Assembly (NCBI GenBank): GCA_003415625.1
Contig: PYIU01000002.1
Coordinates: forward strand, 3,596,001 to 3,660,000
Reading direction: 5' to 3'
Length of the DNA: 64,000 bases
Origin: Aquanectria penicillioides
Lineage: Eukaryota > Ascomycota > Sordariomycetes > Hypocreales > Nectriaceae
This document shows positions 1-11,531 of this stretch, in pieces. Under the pieces are notes generated by a model. That model was given only the letters and a program-made list of their open reading frames with translations. It searched no databases and was not told where the DNA came from. The translations under genes were made by a program, and so were the position numbers. Position 1 is the first letter of the stretch. Every line of letters starts with the position of its first letter.

Positions 1-998
1 GCTGGCGATGCGGGCTTGGACGTGTTGGCCAGCGTGGTGAACCGATTGCTGGACATATTGAACAGCTGCCCGGAAGCCGGTTGCAGGTTTTTGAAGATCC
101 CAGGAACAGCGGGAGATGATGGTGGCGGTCCTCGTAAAATTTCGGTAGGGAGAGTCAATTGCTGGTTAGAAAGGCTGGCAGTTAGGGTGACTTGTGTGGG
201 TGATGATGTCAGGTATCTATGTTGGCGGCCGGTTGGCGGCGATGGGGCAAGCCAGCTTCATTGGCCTAGGGCCCTGGACCCATTCTGTAGGCAGCCGGCC
301 GCTAATTTCACAGCAGGTTACAGCGCGCAAGTGTCCCCGCAGCGGGGTTCAGACCAGCCAGCTCAGCCAGCTACAGCTGACAGGTCGGTAACCGTAACCA
401 TACCGTTGGATCCTGGATCGACGATAACGTCTCCTAGACTTGCAAGGGTCTGGGTGCACAATGCGCAAGCGAGGGCCGCCTGATGTACCTACGACCCTGA
501 ACTCAACTGAGCTGCTTTGTCAAACCTGAGTAAAATTTGTTTCGCCAAGACTCAACATTGGCATTGATTTTTATGTGGTGTGCATTTCGAGTCACCCTTT
601 CTCGTCCGTTGGTTCACAACAGTCATGACAGGTTGGGGGCTCCCGCCTTCATGGTGCCGTTCCATGCTATTAACCACATGTTTCGCCACTTCCTCCCTTG
701 TTCCAATAACTTCATCCCACGTTGTCGAATAAATGCGCCTTTTGTCCCAGGCCCTGGTCTAAGCTTGTGTGTGTGCTGGCTGTGATTCTTTGCCCATGCG
801 GAGCCAATGTCTAAATAGAGATATGGGCACACGATACCATAGACTAGCCATTGACTCCAGCATCATGTGCCTCACAGACAACACAACCCATAGCTCCACT
901 GATCACACATGCATGAGAACATATGATAATTCCCGTAGAGTAATGTGAGAGGTTATTATACCTCAATAGCGGACACTCGATCCAACGATCTTACTCAA
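1..998. other. left flank without a recognisable gene
   Basis: Several frames are open here, the longest about 155 codons, but none reads like a folded protein and no splice pattern joins them. The first 500 bases are GC-rich and the stretch before the tRNA is more AT-rich. It may be the flank of a gene outside the window. I see no repeat or RNA gene before position 999. Confidence 0.5.
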
Positions 999-1080
999 GG
1001 CGCGGTGGCAGAGTGGTCTAATGCGTGTGACTAGAAATCACATCTCCTCGGAGGCGTCTGTTCGAATCAGGCCCGCGTCG
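999..1080 (+). tRNA. tRNA-Ser (anticodon AGA)
   Basis: All arms of a class II serine tRNA can be folded by eye. The acceptor stem is GGCGCGG (999-1005) with CCGCGTC (1073-1079), containing one G-T wobble, and the discriminator base is G1080. The anticodon stem TGTGA/TCACA (1026-1030, 1038-1042) closes the loop CTAGAAA, giving anticodon AGA. A long variable arm follows, and the T arm is GTCTG-TTCGAAT-CAGGC (1056-1072). No intron interrupts the anticodon loop. With A34 modified to inosine it would read the UCU, UCC and UCA serine codons. The T-rich run after 1085 fits a Pol III terminator. Confidence 0.95.
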
Positions 1081-1403
1081 CATGAAGTCTCTTTTCCTTT
1101 TTTTGATGATTTCCGCGCGAGATTGATTTTTATCATTTTTATCTAACTATACGTACATACAAAGTCTCACACTATTGTGGAATATGTATAGGAGGCTGGC
1201 CATGGATGAGGTGGCTATGAGTTGGGAAGCCCTCGTTATCCAAGAAATATATTCCTTTGATTGATCATATGTCCGAATCTAGCAGTCTCTCTCGCTCGTC
1301 CCTATGGCCTTTGCAAACTCTCACACTGCCTGGGTATATTTTTTTTATTCACCTCCACCCCATCTTGTTAGTCTTTGTACGTACGCATCTCTTCGCACCA
1401 CCC
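1081..1403. other. short intergenic stretch between tRNA and NOC4 3' end
   Basis: The T runs at about 1088-1101 probably terminate the tRNA transcript. The rest is presumably the 3' flank of the leftward NOC4 gene. I see nothing else in it. Confidence 0.5.
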
Positions 1404-3150
1404 TTATGCGACCTGACCCCCTCCGAAATCCCAGAGCTTGACAAGGAGGCTGTCTTGCTCAGGCTCTGGGCCATCATGTGGCATGAAAACCTTCTTGGGA
1501 ATCTGGAACTCAATGACCGGAGCCTTTTTGACATCCTTGGATACCTCTGCTTCGAGAAGCTAGATTCTGTCAGAATTGTGAATGGATAATGGCCTGGAAT
1601 ACTTACAGTAGAGTATGAGTGATCGAGAAAGTCCTCGATATTGTACGATTGCTTCGTGAATTGTTCGGAAATGATTTTTGAAATGGTGGCGACATTCGGA
1701 TGATAGTGGGATTGAAGTTGGACCAGTTCCCAGAGACAGCTGTCGATAGCATGGGTCTCCATGGGGTCTGTCTCGTTTGGCAGGAACGGATCCTCTGCGC
1801 CATGCTCGTTGACCTGCCTTTTAATCCGAGAGTCTCTTGTCTCTCGGTGAACCATGAAGGTACAGGATGGGTGGCGCTTGAGGAGGTTGTAGATCCAGGG
1901 GGTCAGAAAGACAATGGCGCTTGGGGGTGCATTCAACGCCAGCCGAGAAAGTCGCTTCACAAAACTGGCCACAAGGGCAGCCGGAAGATGAGTAGACCCA
2001 AGGAATGTGTCAAGAAGACGGAAGAACCGTGATCGATACTTCGAGTGAAGAATGTCTCGATCGAGGAGAGAATAGAGCTTGTGGTAGAATGATGGGTAGT
2101 CAAGGTTGCGCTCTTGAATTAAGTAGAAAACACCAGAAAGGGCCAGCAGAGACATTGAGCCGCCAGTGTTGTATGAGTTGGTGAGGAAGTCGGACAGGAG
2201 CTCAGGCTTGGTGAACCATGGCGCAATCACCGTCGAGATGACGTCGAGGATCTGCTTTCGTTGTTCCTTCCCGTCAACAAGAGTCATGAGAGCAAGCCAA
2301 GCATCCTGGCCCTGCTTCTTGTGTTGGGTGACATTGCGGAGAGGATGAGCCTTCTTCCTTGGCTTGGGGACGTAGAAATCTTCAAGCTCCTCAGCGGACT
2401 CGGGAACGCCGTCGAGGGAGGAGAGTAGAGAGAAGACTCGGTCAAATAAACCTTGTACAGTCTTGTTTACCGACAGATTCTCTACGACGTATCTAGAATA
2501 GAATTAGGAAATATCTTGAATCAAACGAGGAATAGGCTTTACTTGATGGAGTTGAAAGTGTAGTATCGGATGTCATCATACTGCTCTGCATATTCTTCGA
2601 CATAGGCACTCACTACATCCTCATTATCCGCCTTGAGTATAGCGGCCATGATGTCTCGAATGAAGGCCCTCGGGAAAGTGTACTCGTCTTTATCGTAGAG
2701 GAACTCACCCTCAGCCTTGAGAGTCCTCATACACAAAGTCAAGCCGGTGGAAGCCAGGTCTTCATCTTTGAGGATGGCGAGAAGCTTGGTCTTATACTCG
2801 CCAAACTGCTCCTTCAACCAACCAACAACCACATGATCTTTCTCAGAGAGGCTCTTCTTGGAGATGAGGGCACCTTGAGCGAGAAGGCGGACAAAAATTC
2901 GGCAGAGGGCCACAGCGGCCAGCATACCTTCGGGCTTGCCACTTCTGAACTCGTCCACGGTGCTTAATAGCACAGTAATGTCGTTGTAGTTCTTCTTCGA
3001 CTCCAAGATGCCCTGCTCCATCAGTAGAATCTTCGCATTGGGATCCTCAGCCTCATCGCTACTGCTGGATGACCTCCGACGCTTTGTGGACTTCTCAGAA
3101 GCAAAGGGTCGCTTGCGCTTGGAGCGCTCACCAGCGACACCGGCTGGCAT
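1404..3150 (-). CDS. NOC4: nucleolar complex protein 4 (CBF/Mak21 family)
   Basis: Three exons (3150-2543, 2492-1607, 1559-1404) join into a 549-residue protein, the usual size for fungal Noc4. Intron 1 (50 nt) runs GTAAAG to CTAG and intron 2 (47 nt) runs GTAAGT to TCTAG. Both splices restore the frame exactly; ignoring intron 2 scrambles the conserved C-terminus. The N-terminus is basic and serine-rich (RRRSSSSSDEAED), as expected for a nucleolar protein. The CBF/Mak21 domain fills the C-terminal part, with AWLALM, HYHPNVAT, EQFTKQSYN and the ending KLWDFGGGQVA. In yeast, Noc4 works with Nop14 in small-subunit processome maturation and 40S export; that role is family knowledge. The gene is divergent from ATP4. 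Confidence 0.95.
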
Positions 3151-3592
3151 GTTTCTGAGACGGGGCGTGAGGCGAAAAGAGTGAGAAAGAGAAGGTATAG
3201 AACAGAATTGATGTGGGAATAAGAAAACAGCACCAAAGAATTAGCTGATTTCCAGGCAACCGGACCAGCAAGAGCTGAAGAACAAGTGTAAGTCGGTTCA
3301 AGCAAGGTGAAAATGATGAAATTCTTCACTGGACCAAGGATTGAATTTTTGGGCCAATCAGATGGCGACAGGCGCCAAGAGTTCCAAAAAGACCAGGAAG
3401 GGGCGACTGAACGGCAAAATCCCGGCGGGCCAGATTTCCTCCCCTCCGACCTCCAACAGTGTTGCTGCGCAATTTACAGGTCACGTGGATTTGATTGTTG
3501 CCGAGCTAGCGCGATAAAACCTCAACCTGTATTCCCAGCTTCCGAGCATCGACAAGCCTACGCCCACGATACCCATCACAAACCATCTCATA
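3151..3592. promoter_or_regulatory. shared divergent promoter of NOC4 and ATP4
   Basis: The 442 bp between the two start codons must hold both promoters. A CCAATCA box lies at 3354-3360, in the orientation and sequence bound by the fungal CCAAT-binding HAP complex, which is known to drive respiratory genes. No clear TATA box is seen. The link to HAP control is inference. Confidence 0.5.
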
Positions 3593-4510
3593 ATGGCGTC
3601 CCGCTTGGTCCGAAGCGCCGTCGGTATGTGTGACGCTCAATCCGTAGCTGTTATCTTGTCAATTGGCGCGATGCTGACTCTCTACCAGGCGCTCCCCTCC
3701 TCCGACCCGCCCTCGCCCGCCGAGCCGCCCCTGCCATCTCCGCTGCCGCCGTTCGACACTCGAGCAATGTGCCCACCGAGGAGCCCCAGAAGAAGGCCCA
3801 GAGCCTCATCGACGCCATCCCCGGTGACAACATTTTCAGCAAGAGCGCCATCCTGAGCAGCGTTGCTGGTCTCAGCATCTATGGCCTCAGCAACGAGTAC
3901 TACGTCATGAACGAGGAGACCATCATCGCCGTGTGCCTGCTGTCTGTCTGGGGTGGTTTGATCAAGTACGGTGGCCCTGCCTACAAGGAGTGGGCCGAGT
4001 CCCAGAACGAGAAGATCAAGAACATTCTTAACAGCGCTCGCGCCGACCACACCGAGGCTGTCAAGGGTCGCATTGAGGACGTTAAGCTGATGGGCAGCGT
4101 CGTTGAGGTTACCAAGAATCTCTTCGAGGTCTCCAAGGTAAGGACGAGATGCAATTGGATGCGATAGGGATGATGCTGATGGATGTCACCTAGGAAACCG
4201 CCAAGCTTGAGTCTCAGGCATTCGAGCTCGAGCAGCAGACTGCCATTGCTGCTGAGGCCAAGGCCGTCCTCGATTCCTGGGTCCGATACGAGAGCCAGGT
4301 CAAGCAGCGCCAGCAGAAGGAGCTGGCCCAGTCCATCATCGCTAAGGTCCAGAAGGAGCTCGAGAACCCCAAGGTCCTCCAGCAGATCCTCCAGCAGAGC
4401 GTGGCTGATGTTGAGAGTACGTGATATAGTCTAAATTCACCCGATCGAGAGAGACGTGACTAATTGCTAACCAATTGCTTGCAGAGATTGTCGCTTCCAA
4501 GGCTCAATAA
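3593..4510 (+). CDS. ATP4: mitochondrial ATP synthase subunit 4 (subunit b)
   Basis: Four exons (3593-3623, 3689-4137, 4194-4416, 4485-4510) give 242 residues, matching the family length. The tiny first exon and the start of exon 2 encode an arginine- and alanine-rich mitochondrial presequence (MASRLVRSAVG, then APLLRPALARR). Next come the two-helix membrane region around LSSVAGLSIYGLS and ETIIAVCLLSVWGGLIKYG, then a long charged helix forming the peripheral stalk of the F1Fo ATP synthase. Introns begin GTATGT, GTAAGG and GTACGT and end CAG, TAG and CAG. The last exon adds only KIVASKAQ. The product sits in the inner mitochondrial membrane and links Fo to the F1 head. COQ6 and the complex I 49 kDa gene lie within 8 kb. 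Confidence 0.95.
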
Positions 4511-5182
4511 ATTACCTCCCGCCGCTAGAGTCTCGATACATAGATTCCACGGTTTCCCTTTGTACCCATCCTGTGTCATAACAACACCTGTGCATTAGCC
4601 GAATCAATCAAGACCCTAGTTTCTGAAATTTGCAAATTTCTGCATTGCGGGAGAGCCGTTTGCTGCTGTGAGGTGCCTGAGTCGAGCGCCAACTGTGTGA
4701 TGCTGTGTTTTGGCGCTCGGAGCAATTTAAATGCCTATCGGAAAAGACCGGGACCTCCGATATCGCCGCCTTCTCCTAAACAAACACGCAAACCCACTAC
4801 TCCGTAGCGTGCGTAACGTTGAAGGAATTGGGGTTAATCAATTGCCATTGACATTTCATACGTTAGATCTCGGAGCTCTGAGGTCCCCCGCCTGCCCCAG
4901 GTGGGCTGGCTCCAAGTGCCGTGAATTCAGACATGTCAAAGAGCCATTGATAATCGCATGGACGATGAATTGAAAAGTATAACATGAAAAAGTATGACAT
5001 AGTCAATATGAACCGCAGCAGTCATACACATAATACAACCAAGGTCCCAAACGCCAGGCCAGGGTTCCGTCGGTCCGGGGCCGGAACAATCCAACGTGCA
5101 ACAGTAGATACAAACAAAGAAAATAGAGAGACGCGTCAAGGATATCGACGGTTGTAATAAGTATTATATGGGATCTGGGGCC
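4511..5182. other. convergent 3' flanks of ATP4 and SRC1-like gene
   Basis: This stretch of 672 bp separates two genes that end towards each other, so it should hold both 3' UTRs. I see no coding pattern, RNA gene or clear repeat in it. Confidence 0.5.
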
Positions 5183-7374
5183 TTAATAAATTGGCCTCTG
5201 CTCCTCCCACTTTTTCGCCTCCGGCATGGGTTCCGGAGTGCCCGTATTCAACTCGGGCCCAAGCGACACCCTGCCGCTCCGCCGTCTCCTGGCACCATCG
5301 CCGGCGACGGGGCCGATCCACTCCCAGGCACGGCCAACTTCGCCACTGCGGCCTTCTCGTTGACTTGTGCGAACATTACTGTTTTGTTCGACAACGGCTC
5401 GGACTCTCTGCCAGAAGCGCTCGCGCTCCGACAGCGAGTGAATAGATCGCAATACATCGTCTCGCAAGTTTGGCAAGAACAGCCATGGGTCATCGATACC
5501 CTCTTCTCCCAATTCTTTCTGGTTGGCCAATCTCTTGAGAACCAAGTCAACGAGGGAAGGGATTTGAGCCGAAGTCGCCACGTGCTTGCGGTACCGAGCC
5601 CGCATGTAGAAAATAGCAAGGATCGAGAAAATCAAAAGTCCAATTGGGAATCGATATCTTGCCAAGCTGAGTCGGAGGGAGCGCTTGAGCGCGCAGGTGA
5701 GCGGAAGGCGAGCGAGAGACGTCGATGATAGCCTTCGAATTGGAAGGCTGGGGGAATCGGACGGTCTGTAGGGTCAATAGTGGATCTGGTTAGTTGTTTT
5801 GTCAGAAACGGTTGAAGTAATGATGGAGTGATGAAGAGTGCAGCGACATCAAATCAGAGAACAGGCAACTTACACTTTCGTCTCTGGCACCTCGACCTCA
5901 ACTTCTTCTCTGGCTGTAACTTCACCAAGAGCAGCCGCCCAGAGCTCATCAAACTCTTCACTATTGAGTCGCTTGGAGCGTTTTCTGCTCACACTTTGCT
6001 TCAGCTCCTCCTCAGGAATCGCTGGCGAGTTTTCCGTCTGGCCATCCTCATTGACCAACTCGCCGCATTCAAACTTGGCTCGACGGTCTCTCAACTCCTC
6101 GACAGCCTTGTCGGCCACGGCTTGAACTCGGCGTGCCTTCTCACCATCAGGTTCACAGGATGGGGGTAGGGGAACCAGTCCGCCAAGGGACAAAGGGTGC
6201 GGCTGAAGGACAAAGTCGGGCTCACATCGGACAGTGAAGTCCTCGTAGCAGTAGGCGTGTTGGGGACAAGGCTCACACTGAGGTTCAATGAAAGGCTCAA
6301 TGATTGGTTCAATAAATTCAGGAACCGGAACCTCTGGGGGAATGAGTTGCTTCGCCGGCCGTCCCAGGCCACAGTAGCCGACGGCAATCTTCTCCTGTCT
6401 ATACCAGGCCAAGTAGGCACCGGCAATTGCTAAGAACAGGACGAAGAACGGAGCTTTAAAGCCAGACTTGCGAGCATTGTGACGAACAGGCTTGCGAGGT
6501 TCAGCGATAGAGGCCTCCCCTCTGCTAGCTGCCTCTTCCAACTCCAATTGCTCGTCCGGGGTGAACTCCTCGCCTGGTTCAAGATCCATCTCGGGAGTGG
6601 GGTCACGCAACTCAGGGCTTGGATACCGCATCTCGGGTGTGCGGGCACGAAGGTCAGGTGTTCGAGCGCGGACCCTAGGCGTTTCGAAATCGTCGTTATG
6701 ACCATCGGTTCGACGTCTAGAAGCAGACTTGGTGCTCTTAACGGTATCGCCGTCTGTCGTTCGTCTCCGGTTGGTTGGTGTTTTGGTTTGCGGTGGGGTG
6801 CTGCCGCTCTGGAAGGGATTGTCGTAGGTGAAAACGCTTTCCTCTTCATCAGCCGGAGCGGGAAGATGGTCATCCTCAGGCTCGGGCTTGATTTGGGGGT
6901 GACAGTTCTGCGACTGCGACGAACCGACTTCGGAGTCTCAAGGTCTAAGCCGTCACGCTCATCAGCGTGTGATAGGGCCCTGCTCACGGAGCGTGAGGCA
7001 CGCTTGGTAGGGCTCCTAGGCACCGACGTGGAAAATTCATCCTCAACCTTAATGCGGGTGGATGCCTTGCGCGGGGACTTGGAGCGCCTTGTCGATGACG
7101 GCGGGGGGAGCAGATCGTGATCATCCCAAGTGCCAGTATCTTCGGCGCTGCCGGCATTAATGATGCCCATGCTGGATCGCTTGGCCCTCGCTCTGTCAGC
7201 TCTCAGCTTAGGAGCCTGTGATAGGACATGTTCGGTGACCAAATCGACGAGCTGACCCTTCTTCGCAGTGGCGGGGTACTCGATGTTGTGAGTGACGAGG
7301 ATAGATCGCAGGCGCGGCATGGTCACGCCGCGAGGGTCGAAACCCTCTTGGAGATAGTCGTCGACATCTGCCAT
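5183..7374 (-). CDS. SRC1: inner nuclear membrane protein of Src1/Heh (LEM-MAN1) family
   Basis: Proposed exons are 7374-6988, 6913-5874 and 5765-5183, giving about 669 residues. The N-terminus (DYLQEGFDPRGVTMPRLRS...GQLVDLV) is a HeH/LEM-like helix-extension-helix domain. A basic, phosphosite-rich linker follows, then transmembrane segment FFVLFLAIAGAYLAWY, a lumenal Cys-rich region (CEPCPQHAYC) and a second membrane segment IGLLIFSILAIFYM. The protein ends in the MAN1/Src1 C-terminal domain (WLFLPNLRDDVLRSI...WEWIGPV). The family tethers chromatin, notably telomeres and rDNA, to the inner nuclear membrane. Intron 2 (5873-5766) has GTAAGT and ACAG ends. The first two-thirds are in two different frames. 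I join them with a 74-nt intron (6987-6914, GTGAGC to CGCAG); a missing base in a C run near 6896 is the alternative. The start at 7374 begins the family's usual N-terminus. Confidence 0.85.
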
Positions 7375-8011
7375 CGTCGTTTTGTGAACCGACGGAGCTG
7401 GATACTGTGACAGCTGGCGATTTGAAGGAGTGTGAAGGTGGGATGAGAGTGGGTTATTCACACTTCACAGGCGAGTAAGTGTAAGCCTTTCCCGAGTCAA
7501 CAAAGCAAGCCGCAGCTCTTTGTTTTGCATGCCCAGCGAGGCCAGATTCGCGAAAGGGATCGCAGGAAAGTTGGGATGGCTGGAAGCAGCGCCACAGACG
7601 CACACGCATGAAAAAAGAGGTTGAAAATGTGGTGGGGTGATGGTCTTCGAGATGCGGCCGTTTGGCTGTGGACAGGTGTTGATGAAAGACCCTTGACGCA
7701 ATGATAGCGCCGTTGTCTGTGGCAACTGGGAAAAGTAGGTGCGCATTCCCTGTCACTTGACCCAAGCAGGAACCTTGTAACGGACGTGAAACCCAAAACC
7801 GGAATTGTGTCTGCACCGCCACAGAGGCTTTGCCACGAGGACGCCACACTCTATTGCACGAGCTTATCGAACCACTGGGGGGGACGACAATTGACGGGTA
7901 GCTTTGGAGATCGTCCCACTTCTTTCGTGCATGCGTCTTCAATGTTGGCGACCCAACTCTTTTAGACGACATTTGCTTGTTGCTGAAGTTCAATTCGGAC
8001 CTCTCTTCACA
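7375..8011. promoter_or_regulatory. shared divergent promoter of SRC1-like gene and COQ6
   Basis: The 637 bp between the two start codons contain the 5' regions of both genes. Short open frames on the minus strand here overlap each other and show no domain, so they are not called. I see no strong TATA or CCAAT element. Confidence 0.4.
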
Positions 8012-9525
8012 ATGCTAGCAAGCCGGTCTCTCCTGAACAAGCCCGGCTTTGTCTGCCGGAGCTGTGTCCGTCAATACCAGTCTCAATTGCGCCGGGCCTA
8101 TTCCACCAGCCAGGACAACATCTACGATGTCGTCTGCGTCGGAGGTGGGCCAGCCGGATTGAGTCTACTCACTGCTCTCCGTAAGGGTGAACTCGGAGCT
8201 CTTTTAGGATTACATCTAACGCAATCTTAGGAGCCAACCCCGTTACTTCCGGTCTCCGCGTCGCCCTCGTCGAAGCTCAGGACCTCTCCAAGGTCTCGTC
8301 GTTCGCGCTGCCCCAAACACAATTCTCCAACCGTTGCAGCTCTCTTACACCGGCATCGGCCCAATTCCTCGACACGATCGGAGCATGGCAGCACATGCAG
8401 CGAGAGCGCATCCAGGACTACCATGAGATGCAGGTGTGGGACGGCCTGACCGGTGCGCGCATCGAGTTTGACGGGGCGCCGCGTTCTGATGCGGGCAAGA
8501 CGCTGGCATACATGATTGAGAACCTAAACTTGACCTCTGGTCTTCTCAAGAGGCTACAGGAGCTTGGAGGGGTGGATATATTTGACAAGACGAAGGTTGA
8601 GAAGGTTGATCTGGGCAAAGAGACGGAGGACCTGGATCTCACTGAGTGGCCTGTTGTTGAACTCTCTTCGGGACAGAACCTGGCTGCCCGACTTCTCGTT
8701 GGCGCCGACGGTGCAAACAGCCCCGTGCGAGCATTCTCCGGCATTGAAGCCCGCGGCTGGGACTATGGACGACATGGCGTCGTGGCTACTCTGCAGCTCG
8801 AGGGTGATGGTTGGGGGGGTGAGTACAACAAGATCGCCTACCAGCGATTCCTGCCCACTGGACCCATCGCTATGCTCCCCTTGCCTGGAAACTATGCCTC
8901 CTTGGTCTGGTCTACCACCCCTGAGAAGGCCGCCCTTCTGAAGAGCCTCTCTCCAAAGGACTTCATCGCCATGGTCAATGCCGCGTTCCGCCTTAGCCCC
9001 GTTGACCTGGGCTACCTGCACACCGTCCCCGAGGGACAAGAGGAGGAGCTCCAGTGGCGTGCCCAGCACACCAAGGTCGACCCTGAGACTATCCCCCAGG
9101 TTGTCGTCGGCGTTCAGGAGGGCACTGTAGCATCGTTCCCCCTCAAGCTTCGCCATGCCGACACTTATATCGGTGAGCGTGTTGCTCTCGTTGGTGATGC
9201 CGCCCACACCATCCACCCTCTCGCTGGTCAGGGTCTGAACCAGGGTCAAGGTGACGTCCAAAGCCTGGCCAAGACCATCGAATATGCCGTTTCTCACGGC
9301 CAAGACCTCGGCAGTACTCTAGCCCTGGAGCCCTACTACAGCGAGCGATACATGGCAAACCACATTGTGCTCGGGGTCTGTGACAAGCTGCATAGGCTGT
9401 ACGCAGTGGAGAGCGGGCCTCTTGTCCCTCTGCGGTCCATTGGACTCAGGGCAGTCAATGCTCTTGGCCCCCTGAAGAATTTCTTGATGGAGCAGGCCTC
9501 TGGAAACGGCGCCAAGTTGCTGTAG
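8012..9525 (+). CDS. COQ6: ubiquinone biosynthesis FAD-dependent monooxygenase
   Basis: Two exons (8012-8180 and 8231-9525) give 487 residues. The 50-nt intron runs GTAAGG to CTTAG and interrupts an arginine codon. A mitochondrial presequence (MLASRSLLNKPGFVCRSC) precedes the FAD-binding motif VCVGGGPAGLSLL. The DG motif (GADGANSPVR) and the GD motif (LVGDAAHTIHPLAGQGLNQG) of the UbiH/Coq6 flavin monooxygenases are both intact. The family hydroxylates C5 of the ubiquinone ring in the CoQ synthome on the matrix face of the inner membrane. The gene converges on the complex I 49 kDa gene with only 243 bp between stop codons. The ATG at 8012 is chosen because upstream in-frame sequence lacks presequence character. 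Confidence 0.95.
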
Positions 9526-9768
9526 AACTGGGCTGTACATTTTACTTTGTAAGATGATGTATCTAATAATCACTTCGACATCGGATAGTCCAAAAGCTGG
9601 GAGAAAATTTTTCATTGCTACTTCACAGCACACGCACGCACGTCACCTCTGCATAGCCTCTCGCTTGAGCACACGACATTTGTGGGAGTATTTACCGTGG
9701 TCCCCCTAGTCAGCTATGATTACAAACAAATGAAACCAAATCTAAACTTCTTTGTTTTCCACCACGCT

Positions 9769-11301
9769 TTACCGATCGACCTCACCTAGACGTGGGCGTT
9801 AGCAGTTGCTTTGTCAATCAAAAGGGGGGAAAGTAAGTATCTTACCGAACACCAGATCCATAGTACCAATAACAGCGACGGCATCAGCCAACAAGTGACC
9901 CTTGGAGACGTGATCGAAGCCACCAAGATGAGCAAACCCGGGTGCTCGGATGTGGCATCGGTATGGTCGCTCGCTTCCGTCACTGACAACGTAGACACCC
10001 ATCTCGCCCTTGGGAGCCTCAATGGCGGAGTAGGTCTCACCAGGAGGGACGGCGTAACCCTTGGTGTAGAGGAGGAAGTGGTGGATGAGGGCCTCCATGT
10101 TCTCCTTCATGGCGGCACGGGGAGGAGGGGTGACCTTGTAGTCTTCAACGCGGACGGGACCGGCGGGCATCTTGTTCATGCACTGGTGGATGATGCGGAG
10201 AGACTGTCGGAATTCCTCCATTCGGCAGAGATATCGGTCGTAGCAGTCACCGTTGGTACCAACGGGGACGTCGAACTCGACCTGGTCGTAGGCATCGTAA
10301 GGCTGGCTCTTTCGGATATCCCAGGGAATACCGGAACCACGAAGCATAACACCGGTGAAGGAAAGGTTGAGAGCCTCGGTAGCGGGGACGACACCAACGC
10401 CCCTCAAACGCTCAATCCAGATACGGTTGTCAGTCAACATCTCCTCGGTCTCGTCGATACGGTCACCAAACTGAGTGGCCCACTGATAAATGTCGTCGAG
10501 GAGACCAACGGGGATATCCTGGTGAACACCGCCGGGGCGGACGTAGGCAGCGTGGAGACGGGCACCGGAGACACGCTCATAGAATTCCTAGCAAAAACAG
10601 GCCATCAGTTACCATGCCCAAAATTTCCAAATCATCCGCTAGTCGAAACCTACCATGAGCTTCTCTCGCTCCTCGAAACCCCACAGGAAAGGAGTCAAGG
10701 CACCAACATCCATGGCGTGGGAAAGGACGGACATGAGATGGTTCAGGACACGGGTGAGCTCGCCAAACAGAGTTCGGATGAACTTGGCACGCTCAGGAAT
10801 CTCAACGTTGAGGAGCTTCTCGACGGCGAGGGAGAAACACTGCTCGTTGGTCATCATGGAGACGTAGTCCAGTCGATCAAAGTAAGGCAGGGCCTGGATA
10901 TAGGTCTTGTACTCGATCAACTTCTCGGTACCTCGGTGCAGCAGACCGACGTGGGGATCGGCTCGGACGATTTCCTCGCCGCTAAGCTCGAGAATCAAAC
11001 GCAACACACCGTGGGCGGCGGGATGCTGAGGACCGAAGTTGACGGTGTAGTGTCGGATCTTGCGGTCTTCGACCGAGTTCTCGCGCGACTTTTTGGCGCC
11101 GGCCTTGAACTCGGGGGAGAGGCCGTAGATGTCGCCGGTGTTGGAAAAGTCCTCAGCGACGGGGACGAGACGGGTGCCCATAGGCTCGGGAGTGGCATAT
11201 CGTCGAAGGCCGGACGTCGAAAAAGGGCGAGCGGCGAAGGTCGCGGGTCGCAGACACAGACGCTTGGCACCTTGGCCAGCGAGTCTGTGGAGGGCGACCA
11301 T
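9769..11301 (-). CDS. nuo-49: NADH:ubiquinone oxidoreductase 49 kDa subunit (complex I, NDUFS2)
   Basis: Three exons (11301-10654, 10587-9846, 9785-9769) give 468 residues, the normal precursor length. The N-terminus is an Arg/Ser-rich mitochondrial presequence. Mature-protein signatures follow: [44 protein letters not shown] and the C-terminal block [14 protein letters not shown]. The last exon is only 17 nt and supplies the terminal GEVDR after a 60-nt intron starting GTAAGATAC. The subunit lies in the peripheral arm and forms part of the quinone-binding site. An antisense open frame of 512 codons covers most of this gene but has no protein character. A CCAATCA box lies about 220 bp upstream (11525-11531). 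Confidence 0.96.
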
Positions 11302-11524
11302 TGTGGAGGAGCGGAGAGGGGGCCGAGGCCGGGAAGCGAGACGAGATGATGAGAGTCTCCCAGAAGGGCCTCTGGCTCGAGGTCAATGGCTGGTTGATGG
11401 AGGGGAATTCGAGTTCGCCGTCGTGGTTGTGCCCGTCATCTCCCGCGGTCCGGGTTGTCGATGTGAATCCTGGAGCTTTGCTCTGGCGTGGTGGGCTCGG
11501 ACTAATGTTGTTGCGGGGGAGCGG

Positions 11525-11531
11525 CCAATCA
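11525..11531 (+). promoter_or_regulatory. CCAATCA box upstream of nuo-49
   Basis: The heptamer matches the CCAAT-binding (HAP) complex site and is the same as the box upstream of ATP4. It lies about 224 bp upstream of the nuo-49 ATG. HAP regulation of respiratory genes is established in fungi; its use here is inferred. Confidence 0.4.

Noticed and set aside
16..483. 155-codon open frame at the left edge
   Set aside because: Composition looks random, no homologous motif is visible and no good start context or splice partner was found.
9811..11349. 512-codon open frame on the + strand opposite the complex I 49 kDa gene
   Set aside because: It is antisense to a clear gene, crosses its introns, and its translation mirrors the codon bias of the other strand. 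No domain is visible.
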